64,000 nt of DNA from Tolypothrix sp. PCC 7910 (GTDB taxonomy: Bacteria > Cyanobacteriota > Cyanobacteriia > Cyanobacteriales > Nostocaceae). The DNA lies in NCBI RefSeq assembly GCF_011769525.1, contig NZ_CP050440.1:4093501-4157500 (forward strand), in the 5' to 3' direction. Shown here piece by piece: positions 46,188 to 54,883 of the stretch (positions are counted from its first letter, which is position 1; each line of letters opens with the position of its first letter). The notes beneath the pieces were generated by a model. It worked only from the letters and a program-made list of their open reading frames with translations, did no database searches and was not told where the DNA came from. A program made the translations under genes and the position numbers.

Positions 46188-47876
46188 ATGCAGGTATATT
46201 GCACTAAACAACACGTAAATAATGGCAGTAACCGTTTTTGTACTCATTGCGGTGAACCATTGCCATTGCCTGTAGGGCAGCTGGTAGATAAACGCTATAA
46301 AATTATACGTCAACTCGGTCAAGGTGGCTTTGGGCGTACTTATTTGGCAGAGGATAAAAATCAAGGGGATCAACAATGCGTACTGAAGGAATTTGCACCT
46401 CAGGTAGAAGAACCGCAGGATTTACAAAAAGCGAAGGAGTTGTTTGAAAGAGAAGCAAATGTGCTGACGAAACTCCAGCACCCACAAATTCCTCGGTTTC
46501 ACGCTTCGTTACAGGAGAAGTTAGGCGGTAGGGATTTTTTCTTTTTAGTTCAAGATTATATAGATGGTGATAATTATTATCAGCTATTAGAACAACGCCA
46601 AAGCCAAGGCAAAACTTTTAGCGAAGAAGAAGTACTTTTGTTATTAGAAAAAATCTTACCTGTATTATCTTATCTCCACTCAAAAGATGTAGTTCACCGT
46701 GATATTTCTCCCGATAATTTAATCTGGCGGCGTTCTGATAATTTACCAGTATTAATTGATTTTGGTGGCGTGAAACAATTACCCGCGTCTCAAGGATTTT
46801 GGTTTACACAGTTGGCGGCAAATAACACTTTATTAGGTAAAAAAGGCTATGCTCCAGAGGAGCAATTACGACAAGGTAAAGTATTTTTTAGTAGTGATTT
46901 GTACTCCTTAGCGGTGACAGCTTTGGTGCTACTAACAGGCAAGGAACCGCAAGGGCTTTATGATAGTTATCAAGGAATGTGGCGTTGGGGCAAAGAAATC
47001 AAAGTTAGCCCCAAATCGGAAGCAGTATTCAAAAAGATGTTAGCTTATCAACCGAATGCTCGCTACCAAAATGCCAATCAAGTCTTGAAAGAGTTACCTA
47101 CAAAAATGTCTACCAAACCACCAAACTCTTACATTACCAAAATTAAGACAATGATTGTCGCTCCGGGAGGTAAACAAGGTAAACAGACTAATAAAATTGT
47201 TACTAAAATCAAGAGCCAAACGCAGTTAATTAGTAATAAAATACCTGCTCCAGTTTGGTTACGTCCTTTTATTGTCAGCTTGGGAGGAACGGCTGCAGTA
47301 GGGTTAATTGTTGCTGGTACTTTCGCAGTAGTAAATGGTGTAATTCGGGCGGTATCTTCAATTTCTGTACCATCACTTCCCTCGATTTCCTTACCCATTG
47401 GTCAGCCAGTTAGCGACAAAGGAAAAAGCCGCATCAGCGATATTTTAAGTCGCCGTCAACAACTGGAAATTCCCGAAGCCTTTTTCATCCGGATGGTAGA
47501 TAACTTGTTTTATACAAAACATCCAGAATTACAAGGGCGTAGCCTTACCTCTAGTGCGGAAGATGGGCGATTCCGAGATGAATGGAGTGGGATTGCAGAC
47601 AACCTGTTGCAAAAATTGGAACAAGCTAATCTCAATTCAGCCGCTCGTCGTAAACTAGGAAGCTACAGTCAAAAAGATTTCGACACCTGGAGGCGACAAG
47701 CAAGCAACGGCGAATTTGGTAATTACACACTCAATCAACTAACAAAAGATACCTATGCTAAATTTGATCGGTTGTTTCCCGGTCAACAGCGTGGGAAACT
47801 CAATCAACAAACCTATGGTCAAATTTGGTATGCGATCGCAGCCGATCAAGTAAGTAAAGTAAAATCTGGCAATTAG
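46188..47876 (+). CDS. Zinc-ribbon serine/threonine protein kinase with membrane helix
   Basis: This protein of 562 residues begins with a small zinc ribbon (C-x3-H and CTHC within the first 25 residues). A Hanks-type kinase (about 40-300) follows, with GQGGFGRTYLAED, VLKEF, HRDISPDNLIW, DFGGVKQ and GYAPEEQ; all catalytic residues are present, with serine in place of the lysine often found in HRDxKPxN. One membrane helix (about 365-388) leads to an extracytoplasmic domain (about 415-560) with SRRQQLEIPEAFFIRMVDN and WRRQASNGEFG, also found in the next kinase. The paired architecture suggests that both sense something outside the cytoplasm. Targets are unknown. Confidence 0.92.
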   Translation: MQVYCTKQHVNNGSNRFCTHCGEPLPLPVGQLVDKRYKIIRQLGQGGFGRTYLAEDKNQGDQQCVLKEFAPQVEEPQDLQKAKELFEREANVLTKLQHPQIPRFHASLQEKLGGRDFFFLVQDYIDGDNYYQLLEQRQSQGKTFSEEEVLLLLEKILPVLSYLHSKDVVHRDISPDNLIWRRSDNLPVLIDFGGVKQLPASQGFWFTQLAANNTLLGKKGYAPEEQLRQGKVFFSSDLYSLAVTALVLLTGKEPQGLYDSYQGMWRWGKEIKVSPKSEAVFKKMLAYQPNARYQNANQVLKELPTKMSTKPPNSYITKIKTMIVAPGGKQGKQTNKIVTKIKSQTQLISNKIPAPVWLRPFIVSLGGTAAVGLIVAGTFAVVNGVIRAVSSISVPSLPSISLPIGQPVSDKGKSRISDILSRRQQLEIPEAFFIRMVDNLFYTKHPELQGRSLTSSAEDGRFRDEWSGIADNLLQKLEQANLNSAARRKLGSYSQKDFDTWRRQASNGEFGNYTLNQLTKDTYAKFDRLFPGQQRGKLNQQTYGQIWYAIAADQVSKVKSGN

Positions 47877-48039
47877 GGGATTGGGGACTGGGGACTAGGG
47901 ACTGGTGATTGGGGAGATGAGGTAGACAACACCAAATGACAAATGACAAATGACAAATGACAAATGACAAAGCCCAATTACCAATTACCCATTACCAATG
48001 CCCCATGCCCCATGCCCTATGAATATAAACTAAATTAAT
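47877..48039. repeat. Heptamer arrays between the two kinase genes
   Basis: GGGGACT-type heptamers are followed by five ACAAATG copies, then TTACCAA and CCCCATG runs up to the next start codon. The spacer is almost entirely repeat. Confidence 0.75.
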
Positions 48040-50214
48040 ATGCCTTCTGTGTATTGCTCTCAAGGACATGAAAATCCTGCTGGTAGTCGCTTTTGTCATA
48101 ATTGCGGCGAGAAGTTAGCAGATCAGCCTGTAAATTATAGTATCCAAGCTGGAAAAGTTTTAGGCGATCGCTATGCGATTTTGCGTCAAATTGGACAAGG
48201 TGGTTTTGGGCGCACTTATTTGGCGGAGGATATCAATAGATTCCGCGAACTGTGTGTTTTAAAGGAATTTTCGCCGCAAGTACAAACGGCTTATGTTTTA
48301 CAAAAGGCGGAAGAACTGTTTCAGCGCGAAGCCAGTGTTCTTTATCAGCTACAACACCCACAAATTCCCCGCTTTCGGGAAATGTTTCGCATCAATTTGG
48401 GTGGGAAGGAATATCTGTTTTTGGTGCAAGATTATGTGGAAGGACAAACTTATAGTTCTTTATTAAATAATCGTCAGCAGCAAGGTTTGCGGTTTACGGA
48501 AGCGGAAATTCGCCAACTTTTACAGCAAATTCTCCCGGTATTGGAGTACATTCACTCCTTGGGAGTGATTCATCGCGATATTTCCCCAGATAATTTAATT
48601 CTCCGCAAAAGCGATCAACTGCCAGTATTAATTGATTTTGGTGGTGTAAAGCAAGTAGTCGCCACTGTAGCTTCCCAATATTACCAGCCGGGTGTTGTCG
48701 GCTCGCCTCCTTCACCCACTCTCCTGGGTAAAGTGGGATTTGCACCTCCAGAACAAATGCAAACTGGTTTGGTGTCTCCCCACAGCGATTTATATGCTTT
48801 GGCGGCTACCATGTTAGTTTTACTGACAGGTAAACAGCCAAACGATTTAATTGATACTTATACCCTCAGTTGGCAATGGGAACGCGAAGTTAGACTTAGC
48901 CCAGCTTTAGGGCAATTATTCAATAAAATGTTATCGCCCAGACCAGGCGATCGCTATCAATCGGCGCATCAAGTTTTACAACTGCTGAACTCCCCAGTAG
49001 TGACTATTGGGAATGCACCAACTCAAGCACCGACTCAACCGCCAATACAGCCCCCCATTCAACCACCAATCCAACCGCCGATTCAACGCCCTACACAACC
49101 TACCGAATCGGAAACTATTGCGATTTCACCCTCTCCCCCTCCTCCTGTCCCTGTTCGTTCCCCGGAACCGCAAAATTCCTCATCACCCCTCAAGACTGTG
49201 TTAGCAGTGCTAGTAGGGGCGAGTATTGCGGGAGTTGGTTTGTGGGGAATCAAGAATTTAATTCAATCCGACGGTGGTAACATTGGCGGAGTGACACCCA
49301 CACCTACCGCAACCCCCACCACACCTGCACCCCAGTATTCCCAAGCAGAACAGCAACGCAAAAATAAATTGCGCGATCGCCGTCAACAATTGGGAATAGA
49401 CTATAACTTTTACGTGAATTTGGTAAATCAGCTTTTCTGGGAGAAAAACCCCAGTTTACAGGGAAGAACCCTCAGCGATGGGCCAGAAGATGAGAGTTTA
49501 CGGGCACAATGGGATAAACAAGCCGCAGAAACTTTAGACAAACTAGCCCTACTCAGCGCCAAAGCACGTCAGCAACTAGGAACCTACACATCAGCAGAAC
49601 GCGATCGCTGGAAAGTGGAAGTTAACCAAGTTAATGTTGGTAGTCGTTCTTTATATGATTTAGGCGATGCAGCTTTCTTTGCAGCATTTCCCGCCCAGCG
49701 CAACAAAGATTTTATTAATCAACCAATTGGACAAGTTTGGTATGGGTTTGTTAGTGATAAACTCAGCGCCATTTTAGCTGGTAGCGCTGTTGAAAAAATA
49801 ATTTTTGATCAAGGTACTGTCAGTAAAACTGTTAGTGGTTCTCTTTCTCCTGGTAATGGCAAAGTCTACATCGCTCAATTAGTCAAAGAACAATCTTTAA
49901 CTGCAAATTTAAAAGCAAGTACCAAAGTTTTATTATCAGTTTATTCCCCTTCTGGCAAAATCAAATTTTTAGAAGATTCAACGCAACGCAGTTTATCCAT
50001 CAAACTCCCAGAAGATGGCTTTTATGAGTTTGTGGTTGTTTCCACAGCCTCACAATCAACAGATTATGAACTCAGCATCAAAGCTGAATCTCCTACTCTA
50101 CCAACCCCAACACCCACACCCACAGTTAGCGAAACACCTATACCAACACCCACTGAGACAAGTACGCCGACACCAACAGAGACGGCTACGCCTACGCCAA
50201 CAACTACGCCTTAG
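48040..50214 (+). CDS. Zinc-ribbon serine/threonine protein kinase with PPC-like C-terminal domain
   Basis: This protein of 724 residues is paralogous to the preceding kinase. It has a zinc ribbon (YCSQGH and CHNCGE), a kinase domain (about 43-320) with GQGGFGRTYLAED, VLKEF, HRDISPDNLI and DFGGVKQV, a proline/glutamine-rich linker (PPIQ repeats, about 330-350), a membrane helix (about 386-404), and the shared outer domain (about 445-575; RRQQLGIDYNFYVNLVNQLFWEKNPSLQGR). A beta-rich domain resembling bacterial pre-peptidase (PPC) domains (about 590-690) follows, then a low-complexity TPTPTPT/TETATPTP tail. The PPC-like region and tail are absent from the first kinase. Orientation suggests the C-terminus lies outside the cytoplasm, possibly near the wall. 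Confidence 0.92.
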   Translation: MPSVYCSQGHENPAGSRFCHNCGEKLADQPVNYSIQAGKVLGDRYAILRQIGQGGFGRTYLAEDINRFRELCVLKEFSPQVQTAYVLQKAEELFQREASVLYQLQHPQIPRFREMFRINLGGKEYLFLVQDYVEGQTYSSLLNNRQQQGLRFTEAEIRQLLQQILPVLEYIHSLGVIHRDISPDNLILRKSDQLPVLIDFGGVKQVVATVASQYYQPGVVGSPPSPTLLGKVGFAPPEQMQTGLVSPHSDLYALAATMLVLLTGKQPNDLIDTYTLSWQWEREVRLSPALGQLFNKMLSPRPGDRYQSAHQVLQLLNSPVVTIGNAPTQAPTQPPIQPPIQPPIQPPIQRPTQPTESETIAISPSPPPPVPVRSPEPQNSSSPLKTVLAVLVGASIAGVGLWGIKNLIQSDGGNIGGVTPTPTATPTTPAPQYSQAEQQRKNKLRDRRQQLGIDYNFYVNLVNQLFWEKNPSLQGRTLSDGPEDESLRAQWDKQAAETLDKLALLSAKARQQLGTYTSAERDRWKVEVNQVNVGSRSLYDLGDAAFFAAFPAQRNKDFINQPIGQVWYGFVSDKLSAILAGSAVEKIIFDQGTVSKTVSGSLSPGNGKVYIAQLVKEQSLTANLKASTKVLLSVYSPSGKIKFLEDSTQRSLSIKLPEDGFYEFVVVSTASQSTDYELSIKAESPTLPTPTPTPTVSETPIPTPTETSTPTPTETATPTPTTTP

Positions 50215-50216
50215 AG

Positions 50217-50285
50217 AATTGGTAATTGGTAATTGGTAATTGGTAATTGGTAATTGGTAATTGGTAATTGGTAATTGGTAATTTA
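50217..50285. repeat. TTGGTAA heptamer array
   Basis: About nine nearly perfect TTGGTAA copies start directly after the stop codon of the second kinase. This is one of the cleanest STRR arrays in the window. Confidence 0.9.
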
Positions 50286-50469
50286 ATTACTAACGCACCA
50301 TCTTTCTCGATGCATTACGCGATCGCTAACGCATCCTACAATTTAAGATTTACTTTCTAAATCATCTCTCATATCAAGGTTTGTGTTTCGCGATCGCTTG
50401 AATTTTTCTGGAATAGATTTGAATTTCCTACTTTGAGATGATTTTATACAACTCATCTACTCACGTACT

Positions 50470-50883
50470 TTAGACTTTTGACTCTACTACTTGTTGCACT
50501 TCATGTAATTGCTGGGGCAAACTCCAGTCAGGACGCAAGTTAGCCGCATGACGTAAATATATATGGTAAATCGGCGTGGAAGTTGGCAAGTAGACGTGGA
50601 TTAAAAAGCGGATACAGCGCTGTAAACTGCCTTCGACGTGCATTTGCTGCACATCCAACATAGCGACACCATCCCAACCTGGACGTGTTCTTGCGATCGC
50701 AGCTGGAAAAATCGCATCCAAATCCCGTGTCACGGAAAATGTCACACTAATCATATCCTTTGGCTGGAGATGATTTCGTTGTTCCAGTTCATCTAATAGT
50801 TCTGTTACCGCTTCTCGAATCGCTTCAGTTGTATTTTCTGAAACTGTTGTTGCTCCACGAATTGCCCGCATTTGCCACTCCAC
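50470..50883 (-). CDS. aroH: Chorismate mutase, AroH class
   Basis: This enzyme of about 137 residues converts chorismate to prephenate for phenylalanine and tyrosine synthesis. It has the AroH-type trimeric fold, seen as MRAIRGATTVSENT at the N-terminus with the active-site arginine, DMISVTFSVTRDLDAIFPA, and the C-terminal strand IYHIYLRHAANLRPDW. The GTG at 50883 has AAGGAGG seven bases upstream; a TTG six bases earlier is too close to that site, so GTG is chosen. No other aromatic-pathway gene is adjacent. Confidence 0.9.
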   Translation of the reverse strand: MEWQMRAIRGATTVSENTTEAIREAVTELLDELEQRNHLQPKDMISVTFSVTRDLDAIFPAAIARTRPGWDGVAMLDVQQMHVEGSLQRCIRFLIHVYLPTSTPIYHIYLRHAANLRPDWSLPQQLHEVQQVVESKV

Positions 50884-50899
50884 GCCCAATCCTCCTTAA

Positions 50900-51020
50900 T
50901 TAGTCAGTTGTCATTGGTCATTTGTCATTTGTCATTTGTCATTGGGTAATGGGTAATGGGTAATGGGTAATTTCTCCTTGTCCCCTTGTCCCCTTGTCCC
51001 CTTGTCCCCAGTCCCCAGTC
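50900..51020. repeat. Heptamer arrays between aroH and sppA
   Basis: TGTCATT, GGGTAAT and CCCCTTG/CCCCAGT heptamers follow one another and fill nearly the whole spacer between the two minus-strand genes. Confidence 0.7.
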
Positions 51021-51021
51021 C

Positions 51022-51843
51022 CTACGGCCGATACAACCAAAGGGGTAAACCACTGGTAGACATTTCAAATTCCAACCAGTCAATACCAGCTCCAATACTT
51101 GATGAGGCTTGGCGGCTTCCTGGTAGTAATCTACTCAGCAGGGGTTTACGTTCTTCTAGGGTGAAACATTGTGTCTTTTCAGGATCAAGACCGACTAGTT
51201 CTGCTGTCCAACGACGTGCATCTTCCTCTGTTCCCAGACGATCTACTACACCTAAATCCAAGGCTTGCTGTCCAGTGAATATCCGACCATCGGCAAAACT
51301 TTTCACAGTTTCTACCGCTAAAGAACGAGCTTCAGCTACGGTTTGCACAAACTGCTGATAACTAACATCAATCAACTCTTGTAGAATACCTTGTTCCGGT
51401 TCCGTCAGTTCCCGGTCAAATGCCAAAATATCTTTGTAAGGGCCGGATTTAATGACTTTAAAGGAAACACCGATTTTATCTAACAAGCGTTCTAAGTTAT
51501 TTCCTCGCAAAATTACACCAATGCTACCCGTAATAGTACCTGGGTTGGCCATGATATATTCGGCTCCCATGCCAATGTAGACACCACCAGAAGCCGAAAT
51601 ATTACCAAAACTGGCAACAATTTTCATTTTATCCCGCAAACGTTTGAGGGCACTGTAAATTTCTTGAGAATCTCCCACCGTACCACCAGGGCTATCAATC
51701 CGCAGCAGTAATGCGGGAAATTTTTTTTCCTCTACTGTTTTCAGTGCTTCTAGAACACGTTTACGAGTCCCACCAGAAATTGCACCATTAATTTCAATCC
51801 GCGCTATTTGTTTACTAAACCTGGGCTTAAAAGGCCAAACCAT
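51022..51843 (-). CDS. sppA: Signal peptide peptidase SppA-type serine protease, short form
   Basis: This protein of 273 residues belongs to peptidase family S49. It shows RIDSPGGTVGDSQEIY, the nucleophile region GNISASGGVYIGMGAEYI and SGPYKDIL, where the lysine aligns with the general base of bacterial SppA. It is the single-domain form of about 270-290 residues. No convincing membrane helix is present at the N-terminus (MVWPFKPRFSKQ), unlike many SppA proteins, so membrane association may be peripheral. Work in cyanobacteria links SppA-type proteases to cleavage of membrane or antenna linker proteins. Which substrate applies here is unknown. Confidence 0.9.
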   Translation of the reverse strand: MVWPFKPRFSKQIARIEINGAISGGTRKRVLEALKTVEEKKFPALLLRIDSPGGTVGDSQEIYSALKRLRDKMKIVASFGNISASGGVYIGMGAEYIMANPGTITGSIGVILRGNNLERLLDKIGVSFKVIKSGPYKDILAFDRELTEPEQGILQELIDVSYQQFVQTVAEARSLAVETVKSFADGRIFTGQQALDLGVVDRLGTEEDARRWTAELVGLDPEKTQCFTLEERKPLLSRLLPGSRQASSSIGAGIDWLEFEMSTSGLPLWLYRP

Positions 51844-52328
51844 AAGCAGTCATCAAATCTCGTAATACACCCAATATAGAATGCCCAGCGGTCAGACGAC
51901 CTGCTTTTATCCGCACAAAAAATGCACAGGTACTAACCGCCACAAAATTTTAAGGAAATTTTTATATTTATCTAGCTATTTATTTGATATTTTCATCTTT
52001 ACTTCAGCTTGCAGAAATGACAAATCTCATAAATCAATAACCTGAGTTGGGTGTGTAGCACAACTGCAACAAGCACTTAACTCTATTTCTAAATTTAATA
52101 TAAATAAACCCATTAAAAATACAAAATAATCTCAGCTAATATTTGGGAATCAGATTTTATACGCATCTAGACAGATAAAATCTGACTATTGCGTAATTAT
52201 TGTTGATAAATTAAATCCTCAGAACGCTCATCCAGAGCTACTTTATGATCAGTATCCTCGAATTGTGCAGTATTAATATGTATATATTGATCAGCCAATA
52301 AATAGTTGATGATTCTGATGAACTTAAC
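51844..52328. other. AT-rich spacer without recognised features
   Basis: The 485 bp between two minus-strand genes show no credible gene, tandem repeat or strong hairpin. The right side, next to the small membrane protein gene end, is AT-rich. The left end should hold the sppA promoter. Confidence 0.4.
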
Positions 52329-52625
52329 TTAGGAATCAATTCGGAGGATTTGACACCGATAATAAGCGTAGACATCAAAAAGAGCGCCAACAAAACTACA
52401 AGTTAAACTAATAACAAATAAGCCGCGCAGAGGCGTACCACTGCCAAAGGTAGCGAGAAAATGTATAATTTGTTGAGCGATCGCTTCATTGATGCCTTGT
52501 AACCCTGGGATGTGAGCTAACAAAGAGACTACAAGCAAGAAGCCACCGACTAAGAGCATGGGCAAGGAAAAGCTAAAAACAATCGTAAGTAGCAGGGAAC
52601 GGAGAAAGTTAGTAAAAACAGTCAT
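52329..52625 (-). CDS. Small membrane protein, unknown function
   Basis: This protein of 98 residues has two hydrophobic segments (about 8-37 and 67-87) separated by an amphipathic stretch (IPGLQGINEAIAQQIIHFLATFG). It ends with a short polar tail (RCQILRIDS). It looks like a conserved cyanobacterial hypothetical protein, but I cannot name a family. It is isolated on both sides by long spacers. Confidence 0.65.
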   Translation of the reverse strand: MTVFTNFLRSLLLTIVFSFSLPMLLVGGFLLVVSLLAHIPGLQGINEAIAQQIIHFLATFGSGTPLRGLFVISLTCSFVGALFDVYAYYRCQILRIDS

Positions 52626-53103
52626 TGAGACGACGCTCCGCGGTTAAGGTAGACAATAGCGTTAAAAGCTGTAATGTCATCTTCTACAATAAGTGCGATC
52701 GCCCCTCAGCAACCAAGATGTCAAAAATCTTAAGTTTTCATTAAAAAAAAGTGCTATCTCACAGATGAGTTTGCTTGAGCATAAATAGAGCATGAAGCGA
52801 CCTAAACCTTTGCTATATATAGATTTTAGTTTATAGTTAGCACCCAAAAGCAATTCCAGCTTGCTCAAAAAACCCTTAATTTTATGAGACGAGCTTTAAA
52901 GTAAGTTAATCTTTCGGAGTGGGGCATGGGGCAGGGGGAAAATTCTTAATTCCCATTACTCATTACCAATTACCCATTACTCATTACTCATTACTCATTA
53001 CTTATGCCCCATGCCCCATCCCCAAACTTTTTCCACTTACCAATTCCCTGAAGGGGTTTAGTTTCGCTATTCTTAAGGCAGTTACCGAGTTAGCTACAAA
53101 ACA
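52626..53103. other. Spacer with heptamer arrays upstream of the MlaE-type permease gene
   Basis: No credible gene is present. CATTACT/CCCATTA heptamers fill about 52950-53005, bordered by GGGGCAT and CCCCATG runs. The right end supplies the leader of the permease gene, where I see no good ribosome-binding site. Confidence 0.45.
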
Positions 53104-53901
53104 TTGAGTGAGACTACATCCAAATCCAGTTTAGGAGCGTGGGGTCAGCGGTTGCTGGCGGCGATTTTTCTGGGTGGACAAGTATTGGTTCACCTCCTAC
53201 GAATCAGAATTCATTGGCGAAATACTAAAGAGCAAATGGCAGCAGTTGGGCCAGATTCGCTCTTTATTGCGCTATTAACGGCTATTTTTGTGGGCGCTGT
53301 GTTCACCATTCAGGTAGCACGGGAGTTTATTAATTTCGGGGCGGGAAATCTTGTTGGCGGGGTGCTGGCGGTAGCCTTAACCAGAGAACTTTCGCCTGTA
53401 TTGACAGCAGTAATTTTAGCGGGGCGAGTTGGTTCTGCTTTTGCAGCTGAAATTGGTACTATGCGGGTCACAGAGCAAATTGATGCTTTGTTAATGCTCA
53501 GAACTGACCCCATAGATTATCTAGTTATTCCCCGTGTCTTAGCTTGTTGCTTAATGTTGCCGATTTTAACTCTGTTGTCTTTGGTGACAGGGTTGTTAGG
53601 GGGAATGTTAATTGCCACAAATTTATACAGCATCGCTGATACGGTATTTCTAGACTCAGCGCGTAATCTGCTTGGTCTTTGGGATATTTTGAGCGCCATG
53701 ATTAAGGCGTTTTGCTTTGGAATTTTAATTGCGGTAATTGGTTGTAGCTGGGGTTTAACAACAACCGGAGGTGCAAAAGGAGTAGGACAATCAACTACCA
53801 CTGCTGTAGTAACTGCCTTGCTAATTATATTTGTAAGTAACTTCTTTCTTTCTTGGTTAATGTTTCAGGGCCCTGGTAGTGCATTGATCAAAGGAATGTA
53901 A
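53104..53901 (+). CDS. MlaE/YrbE-family lipid ABC transporter permease
   Basis: This protein of 265 residues has about five membrane helices and the conserved MlaE segments: VGPDSLFIALLTAIFVGAVFTIQ, the ALTRELSPVLTAVILAGRVGSAFAAEIGTMRVTEQIDAL stretch, and GLTTTGGAKGVGQSTTTAVV. In Gram-negative bacteria it is the permease of a phospholipid transport system that maintains outer-membrane asymmetry; plants have the related TGD1. The chosen start is TTG without a clear Shine-Dalgarno sequence, so the N-terminus is uncertain. DUF3119, DUF3086 and PlsY genes follow on the same strand, giving a lipid-related neighbourhood. The ATPase and substrate-binding subunits are elsewhere. Confidence 0.9.
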   Translation: MSETTSKSSLGAWGQRLLAAIFLGGQVLVHLLRIRIHWRNTKEQMAAVGPDSLFIALLTAIFVGAVFTIQVAREFINFGAGNLVGGVLAVALTRELSPVLTAVILAGRVGSAFAAEIGTMRVTEQIDALLMLRTDPIDYLVIPRVLACCLMLPILTLLSLVTGLLGGMLIATNLYSIADTVFLDSARNLLGLWDILSAMIKAFCFGILIAVIGCSWGLTTTGGAKGVGQSTTTAVVTALLIIFVSNFFLSWLMFQGPGSALIKGM

Positions 53902-54088
53902 TTTTAACTCTCACACCTAATACACCTCCTCAACCACAAAATTTTAAAATAAGAAACAAGCAGGCTTTATATCTGTAGCCCAAGGCTTGCAGCCTCTAGG
54001 CATTTCTCTGATGTAAAATCACACCACTGGTAACAACGCTCTAACCCGAGCAACGCAGTGGTTCCAGAATCAAAACTCTAAAATTGAT

Positions 54089-54475
54089 ATGACTAGTTCA
54101 TTTGCACCTAACGCTACATCTACTGTCGAACTCAAACCTAGCTACAATATCCCTGTAGTTTTGCTAGTTGCTTCTATTCCACTGCTGCTAGTTCAACCTT
54201 TACTAGGAGGCATCATTGGATTGCTGGGTTTGTTTCTCATGTTTCAGGCTGGTATTATAAGGTTGCAATTTACCGCCACTGACTTAGATCTTTACAGAGG
54301 CGAAAAACTAATTCGGCGGTTTCCTTATCAAGAATGGCAAAATTGGCGAATATTTTGGCCAGGGATTCCGATTCTGTTTTACTTTAAGGAAATTAACAGC
54401 ATTCACTTTTTGCCAATTTTATTTGACCCTAACACTCTCAAGGCTTGTTTAGAACAACGCTGTCCGCGTATTTAG
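54089..54475 (+). CDS. DUF3119 family protein
   Basis: This protein of 128 residues has one or two closely spaced membrane helices (about 23-60) followed by a compact domain with DLYRGEKLIRRFPYQEWQNW and ILFYFKEINSIHFLPILFDP. These features fit DUF3119, a cyanobacterial and chloroplast family of unknown function. It lies 187 bp after the MlaE-type permease gene and before the DUF3086 and plsY genes. The fold resembles a membrane-anchored PH-like domain, but that is an impression rather than a tested match. Confidence 0.78.
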   Translation: MTSSFAPNATSTVELKPSYNIPVVLLVASIPLLLVQPLLGGIIGLLGLFLMFQAGIIRLQFTATDLDLYRGEKLIRRFPYQEWQNWRIFWPGIPILFYFKEINSIHFLPILFDPNTLKACLEQRCPRI

Positions 54476-54489
54476 TGCTGAATTGCAAC

Positions 54490-54509
54490 AGACGCGATTA
54501 ATCGTGTCT
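54490..54509. repeat. Short palindrome, GACGCGAT family (one mismatch)
   Basis: AGACGCGATTAATCGTGTCT differs from the copy at 14704 by one base. It lies just after the DUF3119 gene. Confidence 0.7.
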
Positions 54510-54607
54510 GTACAAGAGTTCTCAGTAAAAATACTATTTCCAAATACCCAGTCCCTAATCCCTAATCCCCAATCCCCGAGTAATATAAAATGCAGACTTA
54601 GGACTTT

Positions 54608-54819
54608 TAAGTAAGTCGGTGGAAATCAATCAGATGTTGAGAAACGTAAATAGGCTTGGAATCCTTACAAATGTCGCCACTTGCTTCTCCCAAGGGGAGA
54701 CGCTACGCGAACAAGCCGGGGAACCCGTCCAACGCAGTGGCTCACCAATGACCAATGACCAATGACCAAGCACAAATGACAGCCTCAGCCAGTTATCTTT
54801 AATTTTGCCGACCTACTTA
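54608..54819 (-). mobile_element. MITE-like element, copy 3 (212 bp, one insert, inverted)
   Basis: Read on the minus strand it begins TAAGTAGGTCGGCAAAATTA and ends with the inverse of TAAGTAAGTCGGTGGAAAT, as in the other copies. Its heptamer middle carries one GC-rich block running from GAGCCACTGCGTTGG to GCAAGTGGCGAC, the same as the second insert of copy 2. Confidence 0.8.
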
Positions 54820-54883
54820 GTGCAGGTCAATTGTATATTTCTGAAAGCTATTTATTCGCGTCATAGGAATTACACTATTATTT

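Noticed and set aside
52677-52868. A 63-codon minus-strand frame upstream of the small membrane protein gene
   Set aside because: No recognisable features, no ribosome-binding site and unusual composition; I could not support it as a gene.
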